Assembly (NCBI GenBank): GCA_025935235.1
Contig: JAICVT010000288.1
Location: 1 to 5,866 of the forward strand
Length of the DNA stretch: 5,866 bases
From: Ktedonobacterales bacterium
Lineage (GTDB): Bacteria; Chloroflexota; Ktedonobacteria; Ktedonobacterales; JADMIN01
Direction of reading: 5' to 3'
This document shows, piece after piece, positions 1 through 4,260 of the stretch (positions within the stretch are counted from its first letter, which is position 1; each line of letters starts with the position of its first letter). A program made the position numbers and the translations under genes. The notes beneath the pieces are model-generated. The model saw nothing but the letters and a program-made list of their open reading frames with translations, was not told the DNA's origin and ran no database searches.

Positions 1-115
1 CCCGGCTCACGGGAGTCGTCGAGACGCCACACGCGGCCATTGCCAATGTAGCGATCAGCGTGACCGTCAGCGTGAGAAGACCAGCCAAGCGATACCATCG
101 AGCGCGCCGAGTCAT
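1..115 (-). CDS. Lipoprotein, N-terminal part only (runs off the left edge)
   Basis: Reading leftwards from an ATG at 113-115, 38 codons are visible. They form a bacterial lipoprotein signal peptide: a basic start (Thr-Arg-Arg-Ala-Arg), a hydrophobic core at about residues 10-25, and a lipobox-like Met-Ala-Ala-Cys at residues 26-29, with Cys29 as the likely lipidated residue. Met at the -3 position is less usual than Leu. The start is supported by GAAAGGA at 126-132, ten bases upstream, almost the same ribosome site as the membrane protein gene at 767-1315. The mature part after Cys29 begins Gly-Val-Ser-Thr-Thr, a typical flexible tether, and is cut by the window edge, so the function cannot be told. 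By family knowledge it would be anchored on the outer face of the cytoplasmic membrane, for example as a substrate-binding protein or surface domain protein. No promoter was convincingly seen; a palindrome at 162-175 lies upstream. Confidence 0.75.
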   Translation of the reverse strand, partial: MTRRARWYRLAGLLTLTVTLIATLAMAACGVSTTPVSR

Positions 116-766
116 CTGCGCCCCGTCCTTTCTGGCGCGCGTCTCCCGCTCTTTCGCGTGTTGGCAGCGCTGCCACCTCTCATGCGCTCTCGTGCGAATC
201 TTCCGTCAGCGCGAGCGCGATAGTGCGCCTGCGGCCGCCTATACGACATCGTGGCGCCTGGCGTGGACGATCCCGTCACAAAGCGCGCACGCAACCTCCC
301 AAATCGCTCACGAAAGGCGTATGAGCGCCTGCTCCCGTTTTCCTTACAGAGGCGAACCCAGGCTGGCAAAGTCACTCCCGACGCGGTTCACCGTCTCTAC
401 CGACGACGGCGTGGCAAGGGCGCGTCAGGTTGAGGACGCCGGGCGCTCATCGTTGCAGCCGGTGGGGAGGCCTGGCTGCATGGCATCGCATCTGGCAGAG
501 TTGGCACTGGAAGCCGCCCTCAGGTTGCCAACGGATGTGAAGAAGCTGGCGATTGACGAGGCGCCGCATGACTCCAAGGTTACCAGCGTGGCAGCGGGTG
601 GGGATCACGTCTGATGAGTATAAACCTTCGTGCGACAGCATTCTGACGGTTGGCGGACTTACCAAAGCTGTGCCGCATCGGCGGGCTGGCGCGGCAACAT
701 GAGCGTGCGAAGTGAGTTCGCTGATAGTGATCGAGCCCACGCAAGACAGGAGACCACTCGGCGCCA
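116..766. other. Gene-poor stretch between the lipoprotein and the two-helix membrane protein gene
   Basis: No reading frame here has a convincing start, ribosome site and protein-like composition together. The longest open frames (one on plus at 60-614, one on minus at 447-854) are rich in Arg, His, Cys and Ser, as expected of translated non-coding GC-rich DNA. The C-terminal third of the plus frame, about 480-614, is the least unlike protein (Ala/Leu/Glu-rich, then Val-Lys-Lys-Leu-Ala-Ile-Asp-Glu) but has no ribosome site. It could be a worn gene remnant. Most of the stretch would serve as upstream and leader sequence of the lipoprotein gene. Confidence 0.5.
162..175. promoter_or_regulatory. 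Perfect 14-bp palindrome upstream of the lipoprotein gene
   Basis: TGGCAGC followed directly by GCTGCCA gives a perfect 14-bp palindrome with no spacer, centred about 54 bases before the lipoprotein start. Position and symmetry suit a dimeric regulator binding site. GC-rich DNA produces such palindromes by chance, so the role is an inference. Confidence 0.3.
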
Positions 767-1315
767 TCACGTCAGGGGATGCGTTTGTCTCAGCAGGTCC
801 ATGTGCAGGCGCAGGTGATAGAGCTGAAAGAGCCAGACCAGCAGTGCGAGGCACGGGCCAATCAGCGTCAGGCTCGCATACCAGAAGCTCTGCTCGTCGT
901 GAAACACAATCACGCCAACTATGCCAGCGAGCGCCGCGGCGCTCAGGAGAACGCCGAGCGCATACGAGGACCAGGAGAGTCGCCGAGCGCTCCTATGCAC
1001 ATGGTTCGCCGTCGCCCCTTCGTGGGTCGGGGAAGCCGCCGAGCGCGCGTGGGCGATGCGATCAATAGACGCCTCAAGCGCTTTGAGCTCCTGTCGTGAG
1101 AGGGGAAATGGCGGTATCTGGTTCAGGCGAACAGCATCATCGAGGCGCTCAGCCATCCTCTGTACCGCGCGCGACCACTCACGCGCTTTGCGCCAGTTCT
1201 CCAGGATGGCGGTATCATGGAGGCTCTCTTCAGGTATGCGTGAGAGACTGACATCCAGCGCCATACTGACATTCTGAAGCATGGTAGGCGTCCATACCAG
1301 TTCAGTAGCAGCCAT
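767..1315 (-). CDS. Protein with two C-terminal membrane helices, function unknown
   Basis: This encodes 182 residues. Residues 1-110 form a soluble, charged, probably helical region with a run of Arg/Glu/Lys-rich helices at about 38-90. Two hydrophobic segments follow, at about 116-138 and 144-166, joined by a very short loop (His-Asp-Glu-Gln-Ser), and then a short basic tail. A helical hairpin of this kind would place both ends on the same side, presumably the cytoplasm. The ATG at 1313-1315 is supported by GAAAGGA at 1325-1331, nine bases upstream. The gene lies 162 bases downstream of the XRE regulator on the same strand, and no clear promoter was seen between them, so co-transcription is likely. 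I do not recognise the family. From context it could be a membrane partner or sensor for the regulator, which is inference only. No clear terminator follows its stop codon. Confidence 0.75.
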   Translation of the reverse strand: MAATELVWTPTMLQNVSMALDVSLSRIPEESLHDTAILENWRKAREWSRAVQRMAERLDDAVRLNQIPPFPLSRQELKALEASIDRIAHARSAASPTHEGATANHVHRSARRLSWSSYALGVLLSAAALAGIVGVIVFHDEQSFWYASLTLIGPCLALLVWLFQLYHLRLHMDLLRQTHPLT

Positions 1316-1363
1316 CCTGTTTGATCCTTTCTCGCGTCAGCGCGTCGCTGCTCCCACCTCGCC

Positions 1364-1385
1364 CCACATCGTCTCCACATCGTCT
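1364..1385. repeat. Two exact 11-bp tandem copies upstream of the membrane protein gene
   Basis: CCACATCGTCT occurs twice in direct succession at 1364-1374 and 1375-1385, and the second copy is followed by CC, as is the first. It lies about 50-70 bases before the start codon of the membrane protein gene, on its upstream side. An 11-bp spacing is about one helical turn, so a pair of protein sites is possible, but simple slippage duplication explains it as well. Confidence 0.6.
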
Positions 1386-1439
1386 CCGCGGCGCCATCGC
1401 GCTGTTTCGCCTGCCTGTCCCAGCCTCGCTCCTCGACCC

Positions 1440-1468
1440 CGCTCGCGTATGTGTATCCCAGGCGAGCG
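1440..1468 (-). other. Short hairpin just after the XRE gene
   Basis: CGCTCGC at 1440-1446 is the reverse complement of GCGAGCG at 1462-1468, giving a 7-bp GC-rich stem with a 15-base loop. It begins about 10 bases past the stop codon of the XRE gene in its direction of transcription. There is no T-run, so it is not a classic intrinsic terminator. It could reduce read-through into the membrane protein gene, or be chance. Confidence 0.3.
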
Positions 1469-1477
1469 CCATGTACA

Positions 1478-1756
1478 CTACTTGCCGTCGGGCAGCAGGG
1501 GATACAGCAGTTCGAGAATGTATGCGGACAGCGTTTTCAGGATGAGTTGGCGTTCTTCGGTAGAAGCTTGAACACAGTCCTCGAACGTCTGCACCCATTC
1601 GGCGAGTTTGTGCTGAAGATCAGGCAGTTGTCTTCGCCCGCGCTCGACGTGTCGATAGGTATTTTTCGGCAGAAGCATGCAGTCGTTCAGTTGCTCTTGC
1701 GAGACGTTGTGAGCATTACGCACCTGCTTCAAAATGCGCACGAGCGGATGGCTCAC
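1478..1756 (-). CDS. Small XRE-type helix-turn-helix transcriptional regulator
   Basis: The protein has 92 residues. The N-terminal half fits an XRE/Cro-type DNA-binding fold: helix 1 at about 5-16, Ser19-Gln-Glu-Gln-Leu opening the second helix, then the recognition helix around Pro30-Lys-Asn-Thr-Tyr-Arg-His-Val-Glu, with the typical Gly40-Arg-Arg-Gln-Leu-Pro-Asp turn after it. The rest, about 47-88, is helical and hydrophobic and could serve for dimerisation; no ligand or enzyme domain is present. The start is a GTG at 1754-1756, chosen because AGAGGAG at 1764-1770 sits seven bases upstream and the fold begins immediately. A promoter at 1795-1823 lies just ahead. It is the first gene of a minus-strand pair with the two-helix membrane protein. 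Operator-like repeats in the divergent region at 1841-1968 are natural candidates for its targets. Cytoplasmic; the regulated genes are an inference. Confidence 0.85.
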   Translation of the reverse strand: MSHPLVRILKQVRNAHNVSQEQLNDCMLLPKNTYRHVERGRRQLPDLQHKLAEWVQTFEDCVQASTEERQLILKTLSAYILELLYPLLPDGK

Positions 1757-1768
1757 TGAACTGCTCCT

Positions 1769-1786
1769 CTAAATGTAGTCCTCCAT
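1769..1786 (-). other. Five-codon leader reading frame ahead of the XRE gene
   Basis: On the minus strand an ATG at 1784-1786 opens Met-Glu-Asp-Tyr-Ile and stops at a TAG (1769-1771) that abuts the AGAGGAG ribosome site of the XRE gene. The ATG lies only a few bases from the predicted transcription start, so it would be read as a leaderless message if at all. Its position could link translation of the leader to that of the regulator, but it may be chance. Confidence 0.25.
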
Positions 1787-1794
1787 TTTCCCTC

Positions 1795-1823
1795 ACTATA
1801 GCGCGCGAGCGGTAATCACGCAA
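1795..1823 (-). promoter_or_regulatory. Sigma70-like promoter of the XRE regulator gene
   Basis: On the minus strand, TTGCGT (1818-1823) and TATAGT (1795-1800) are separated by exactly 17 bases. The -10 matches five of six consensus bases; the -35 matches only the TTG. Transcription would start near 1788, giving a leader of about 30 bases that carries the AGAGGAG ribosome site. Confidence 0.55.
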
Positions 1824-1840
1824 CCGCTGACGCCTGCTGG

Positions 1841-1848
1841 CTGTACAG
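1841..1848. promoter_or_regulatory. CTGTACAG palindrome, possible operator
   Basis: This perfect 8-bp palindrome carries the TGTAC half-site in both directions. It lies 18 bases upstream of the -35 of the XRE promoter and shares its core with the half-site cluster at 1925-1945. CTGTACA also occurs at 4639-4645, just ahead of the -35 of the right-hand promoter. Short GTAC-centred palindromes are common, so the weight comes from the clustering. Confidence 0.3.
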
Positions 1849-1870
1849 ATCGCCGCCATGTCGCCCCGCA

Positions 1871-1910
1871 TGTTTGTCACGAATTATCGCGAATTGTCGC
1901 GGGTTGTGGC
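1871..1910. repeat. Phased 10-bp tandem array, operator-like
   Basis: Four consecutive 10-base units can be aligned: TGTTTGTCAC, GAATTATCGC, GAATTGTCGC and GGGTTGTGGC. The two middle units differ at one base, and the outer ones keep a TTGT core. The 10-base period puts each unit on the same face of the helix, which suits side-by-side binding by a regulator. It lies in the divergent region between the XRE gene and the plus-strand genes. Its use as an operator is inference; the repeat itself is plain in the sequence. Confidence 0.6.
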
Positions 1911-1921
1911 GCGCCGAGTGG

Positions 1922-1947
1922 CCCGTACACATCTGTACCCGTACACA
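1922..1947. repeat. Direct repeat of CCCGTACACA with nested TGTAC half-sites
   Basis: CCCGTACACA occurs at 1922-1931 and again at 1938-1947, a 16-base period. Between them TGTAC (1934-1938) faces both copies, so GTACA-4 bp-TGTAC and TGTAC-2 bp-GTACA form two overlapping inverted repeats. This looks like a multi-site operator on the plus-strand side of the divergent region. The binding protein is unknown; the XRE regulator next door is a candidate. Confidence 0.5.
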
Positions 1948-1956
1948 GTTGACCGT

Positions 1957-1968
1957 GGTGACATCACC
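1957..1968. promoter_or_regulatory. GGTGA-CA-TCACC inverted repeat
   Basis: GGTGA at 1957-1961 and TCACC at 1964-1968 are exact reverse complements around a 2-base centre. The site overlaps the -35 side of the weak plus-strand promoter candidate at 1958-1984, where a bound protein would repress. The role is inferred from position and symmetry. Confidence 0.35.
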
Positions 1969-1984
1969 CGCCATCTGCTAGTGT
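1958..1984 (+). promoter_or_regulatory. Weak plus-strand promoter candidate ahead of the small ORFs
   Basis: TAGTGT at 1979-1984 is preceded by TG and one base (1976-1978), as in an extended -10 promoter. GTGACA at 1958-1963 could act as a -35 at a short 15-base spacing; TTGACC at 1949-1954 is a better -35 but lies too far away (24 bases). It would drive the plus-strand stretch starting at 2098. Weak evidence. Confidence 0.25.
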
Positions 1985-2030
1985 GATGCAACAACAGCGC
2001 CTCTCCGTTGGCGACAATCGGGATTGGTCA

Positions 2031-2048
2031 CTCCAGCGTTGGCTGGAG
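2031..2048 (+). other. Leader hairpin
   Basis: CTCCAGC (2031-2037) and GCTGGAG (2042-2048) form a perfect 7-bp stem closed by a 4-base loop, GTTG. It lies 36 bases before a strong ribosome site (2084-2090) on the plus strand. There is no T-run, so a 5' leader element is more likely than a terminator. Confidence 0.4.
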
Positions 2049-2097
2049 CGAACAGCTCGTTTCCGCGCTGACCTGCGTGAGTGAAAGGAGAACGCCA

Positions 2098-2188
2098 ATG
2101 AACGAGTAGTCCGCCGCACGCGCTGCTGATTCCCGCCGACGGTTCGTACCGCCTGAATCAACAGCGATCCGGCGGCAATCACACCTGA
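2098..2188 (+). pseudogene. Small ORF stopped after three codons; one-base shift would restore 29 residues
   Basis: AAAGGAG at 2084-2090, seven bases before an ATG at 2098-2100, is one of the best ribosome sites in the window. Yet the frame reads Met-Asn-Glu and then TAG at 2107-2109. Removing one base at this point joins it to a frame that runs to TGA at 2186-2188 and would give a 29-residue peptide containing Pro-Pro-His-Ala-Leu-Leu-Ile-Pro-Ala-Asp-Gly-Ser-Tyr-Arg-Leu. This could be a frameshifted small gene, a sequencing error, a three-codon leader peptide that governs the downstream genes, or chance. No family is recognised. Confidence 0.3.
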
Positions 2189-2192
2189 AGAA

Positions 2193-2297
2193 ATGAGCGG
2201 CGGCAGCGAGCCTGTTGCACCCAGATCACTGCCAGCCGATCACAAAAAGCGCCTGTTTCTCCGCGCCCACCTGGGTACGGAATCTCTGCTTGTATAG
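2193..2297 (+). CDS. Possible 34-residue protein, unknown
   Basis: An ATG at 2193-2195, five bases after the stop of the preceding broken ORF, opens a 34-residue frame ending in TAG at 2295-2297. It starts Met-Ser-Gly-Gly-Ser-Glu, has a basic centre (Asp-His-Lys-Lys-Arg) and ends in a mildly hydrophobic Ser-Leu-Leu-Val. It has only a weak ribosome site (GAAGAA directly before the ATG) and would depend on translation coupling with the frame before it. No domain, signal peptide or membrane helix is present. It is 29 bases upstream of the next gene on the same strand. It may well not be a real gene. Confidence 0.25.
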   Translation: MSGGSEPVAPRSLPADHKKRLFLRAHLGTESLLV

Positions 2298-2326
2298 CTA
2301 GCAACACAGAAAGGCAAGCGCTGGAC

Positions 2327-2533
2327 ATGATTGTACCGTACCTTGATCGCATGCGCTACATTGGCGCGCGTATCTCCCTCGTGGCGCTCCTCGTGCCGCT
2401 CCTGGTGGCGCTGCTGGTGATTGGCGGCGTCGCAGCCGGGGCGACGGTCGCGCCGGCTGCGCTGGCTCACGCGCACCTCATCGGACACCCCGCACTGGCA
2501 AACACATGCGCTGGCTCACAGGTCCCCTGCTGA
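2327..2533 (+). CDS. Short secreted protein or peptide precursor with signal peptide and two Cys near the end
   Basis: This encodes 68 residues. A basic start (Arg8, Arg10, Arg15) leads into a long hydrophobic stretch at about 16-42, followed by an Ala-rich segment with two Ala-X-Ala signal-peptidase sites: Ala47-His-Ala49 and Ala56-Leu-Ala58. Cutting at the second would release a ten-residue tail, Asn-Thr-Cys-Ala-Gly-Ser-Gln-Val-Pro-Cys, whose Cys61 and Cys68 could form a disulphide loop. GAAAGG at 2309-2314 is the likely ribosome site, but its 12-base spacing to the ATG is long. A strong hairpin at 2607-2656 follows, then the TPR-like protein gene. It could be a secreted signal peptide precursor, a small membrane protein, or the truncated start of a larger secreted protein. 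Secretion is well supported by composition; the peptide idea is inference. Confidence 0.55.
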   Translation: MIVPYLDRMRYIGARISLVALLVPLLVALLVIGGVAAGATVAPAALAHAHLIGHPALANTCAGSQVPC

Positions 2534-2606
2534 CAGCCGCCGCTCCATGCCCGGCAATTCAAGCGCGCTGATCCAGCGCTCGAACTGCCGCGGATGACTG
2601 ATTGCC

Positions 2607-2656
2607 GACGCAAGTCGCTCCCTGGCCCTGCGATGGGTTGGGGAGCGACTTGCGTT
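2607..2656 (+). terminator. Long perfect hairpin between the peptide gene and the TPR gene
   Basis: ACGCAAGTCGCTCCC (2608-2622) and GGGAGCGACTTGCGT (2641-2655) are exact reverse complements over 15 bases. In RNA the stem continues inward with three G-U and three C-G pairs to a 6-base loop (2629-2634), and outward with one G-U pair, for about 22 pairs. It lies 73 bases after the peptide gene stop. There is no T-run on either side, so it is not a standard intrinsic terminator. It could be a T-less terminator, an mRNA-stabilising 3' end, or the trace of a tiny inverted-repeat element. Confidence 0.5.
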
Positions 2657-2677
2657 AGGCCATCCCGGCGATATACA
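2650..2677 (+). promoter_or_regulatory. Candidate promoter of the TPR protein gene
   Basis: TTGCGT (2650-2655) and TATACA (2672-2677) are separated by 16 bases. The -35 is identical to that of the XRE promoter and lies inside the right arm of the hairpin at 2607-2656. The start point would be near 2684, giving a leader of about 140 bases. The -10 matches four of six consensus bases, so support is moderate. Confidence 0.35.
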
Positions 2678-2825
2678 ACGAGCCAAGAGCGTTCACTCAC
2701 CCCAGAGCGCTGGATGTGGGCTGAATCACGAGCGCCGCGAGGCGACGATCGGGTGTCGGCCCGCGCCAGACCTTCTACCGCCATGCGTCATCATCGGCCT
2801 GCATACAAGATTGAGGTGGCGGACT

Positions 2826-4025
2826 ATGCAGACAGTGTACTTGAGCTTTTCGTTGCGTCATCCTGATATGGTCAGTCTGGCCGACTGGCAGCGTGACCCG
2901 GAGTTTAGCCCCGAAGCGCACGAGCGGTTGCTGGCCGCGCATGAGCGCATACGCGAAGCCTCCGACTCGCTCGATGCACTGCGGGAGGTAGAGGCTGAGT
3001 TGTTGCGGATCAGCGCGGGGCCGATGTCGCGGCGCCAGCGGATGCTCCTCGATTATCTCCTGGCGCACTGTGAGCGCGCGCGTGACCTGACCAAACCACA
3101 GTCCTTCAACCGCGCCCAGGAATGGCTGACACGCACAGAAGATATCGCCCAGTCGCTGCAGGATATTGGCGCACAGGTCGACGTGCATGAATTGAAGGGG
3201 ACGCTGTATCGCGCGGTCTCGATGTACAGAGAGGCGGCCGACGAATTTGCGATCGGCCTCAGCTTGCTACGAGAGCACGCGAAGGATCAGGAGTCGTTTG
3301 ATCCTGATTTCGAGGCTACGCTGGCCGCCAAAACGGCGACAATGGACTACATGCTGGGCGACTTCCCACGGGCGCTCGAGCGTTTACACCGGGCGGCCGA
3401 TTTACTGCCGCCTGAGGGAGTCAGCATCAGCAGTCAGGGGACCATCGCCTGGGCGTTCGCTCTGCTGAATCGCCAACGCAATGTTCCGCTAGAAGCGCTC
3501 TGGCATGTCTCTGTAGCGGTGGACCTGTATCGCCAGATAGGTTCCATCAACTCGACCTGTCGCGTTCTCTCACTCGCTGCCGACATCGCGATGGACGCCG
3601 CCGAATCCTCCGCGGGCGATGACCCCAAGCAGCGCGAAGCCTATCTAGACCTTGCCGCGCGCTACGCGCGGGAGGCCAGTGCCGTTGGGGTCATCGCGAA
3701 GGACAAACCGGGCATCGCGCTGACTGATCTGTCGCTGGCGCGGCTGGATCGCTTGCGAAATCCCGCCGGAGCAGCGGATGTTGAGTTGCGTATTCGCAGG
3801 ATCCTGCGAAAAGCACAGCGTATGCGCGATGATTCTCTGCGCGTCGCAGCGCAAATAGCGCTGGGCGCTGATCTGCTCACACAGGGTGCCTATGCGCCAG
3901 ACAAGCGCGAGCTTGGCAAGCGCTGGCTGAGAAGAGCCATCGCCACTGCGAATGACATGCATGCGCCAGGCCTGGCGTTGCGTGCGCGGCGCCTGCTCAG
4001 GCAGGCCGATGGCCGAAGCTCGTAG
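2826..4025 (+). CDS. TPR-like helical repeat protein, stand-alone
   Basis: The protein has 399 residues and is soluble and almost wholly helical. Residues 1-110 are charged helices without clear repeat pattern. From about 115 onward, helix pairs of TPR spacing follow: about 117-150 (Tyr-Arg-Ala...Tyr-Arg-Glu-Ala-Ala-Asp-Glu-Phe), 164-194 (Met-Leu-Gly-Asp-Phe-Pro-Arg-Ala-Leu-Glu-Arg, a good TPR core), 203-238, 242-288, then more degenerate pairs to 390. No helix-turn-helix, kinase, NB-ARC or other enzyme motif and no signal peptide is present, so it acts in the cytoplasm, presumably by binding a protein or peptide. The ATG at 2826-2828 is preferred because GAGGTG (2813-2818) lies seven bases before it; an in-frame TTG at 2811 sits against that site and cannot use it. 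TPR-only proteins of 370-400 residues include the Rap family, but homology is not shown here. Confidence 0.85.
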   Translation: MQTVYLSFSLRHPDMVSLADWQRDPEFSPEAHERLLAAHERIREASDSLDALREVEAELLRISAGPMSRRQRMLLDYLLAHCERARDLTKPQSFNRAQEWLTRTEDIAQSLQDIGAQVDVHELKGTLYRAVSMYREAADEFAIGLSLLREHAKDQESFDPDFEATLAAKTATMDYMLGDFPRALERLHRAADLLPPEGVSISSQGTIAWAFALLNRQRNVPLEALWHVSVAVDLYRQIGSINSTCRVLSLAADIAMDAAESSAGDDPKQREAYLDLAARYAREASAVGVIAKDKPGIALTDLSLARLDRLRNPAGAADVELRIRRILRKAQRMRDDSLRVAAQIALGADLLTQGAYAPDKRELGKRWLRRAIATANDMHAPGLALRARRLLRQADGRSS

Positions 4026-4052
4026 GGTCTGCCTGAGGAATCGAGGTTCCAA

Positions 4053-4221
4053 TCAGAGGACGATGGGACCCTGCGCCACCATCGCCCGATAGGTGATGGC
4101 CCGTTTCTCGTAGCGTGCCGCCAGCCCGCGCCACAGCTTGAGCCGGTTGTTGCAGCGCTCCACCGCGGCGCCCGCGCATAGGTCGCCTCATCAGATGACA
4201 ACGGATGCTCGCGCTTGGCGG
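4053..4221 (-). pseudogene. C-terminal relic of an IS5-like transposase, frameshifted
   Basis: On the minus strand, 4053-4166 encodes Ala-Val-Glu-Arg-Cys-Asn-Asn-Arg-Leu-Lys-Leu-Trp-Arg, then Ala-Arg-Tyr-Glu-Lys-Arg-Ala and Tyr-Arg-Ala-Met-Val, ending at TGA 4053-4055. This is the familiar C-terminal end of IS5-family DDE transposases: the Val-Glu-Arg with the last catalytic Glu, the Asn-Arg-Leu-Lys, the Arg-Tyr-(Asp/Glu)-Lys and the closing Tyr-Arg-Ala. Directly upstream in this frame there are two TGA stops, while the matching sequence (Pro-Leu-Ser-Ser-Asp-Glu-Ala-Thr-Tyr-Ala-Arg) continues in another frame, so one frameshift lies near 4166-4175. The catalytic core before about 4221 is missing. 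It is a dead remnant downstream of the TPR gene and in opposite orientation to it. Confidence 0.7.
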
Positions 4222-4260
4222 CACGCCGCGCCCGCTGGCGTGCTGGTGGGCACGAGCGGT

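Noticed and set aside
60..614. 184-codon plus-strand open frame
   Set aside because: It starts inside the oppositely oriented lipoprotein gene, has no ribosome site, and its composition (many Arg, Ser, Cys, His) is that of translated non-coding GC-rich DNA.
617..622. TATACT on the minus strand as a -10 for the lipoprotein gene
   Set aside because: No -35 at 16-18 bases could be found, and it lies about 500 bases from the start codon.
447..854. 135-codon minus-strand open frame
   Set aside because: It overlaps the end of the 182-residue membrane protein on the same strand in another frame and has no ribosome site or protein-like pattern.
2811..2825. TTG at 2811 as start of the TPR protein
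   Set aside because: It lies immediately against the GAGGTG ribosome site, which instead serves the ATG at 2826 with ideal spacing.
3645..4052. Minus-strand open frame across the end of the TPR gene
   Set aside because: It is the shadow of the TPR gene in the antisense frame; only the part after 4053 shows real transposase similarity, in another frame.
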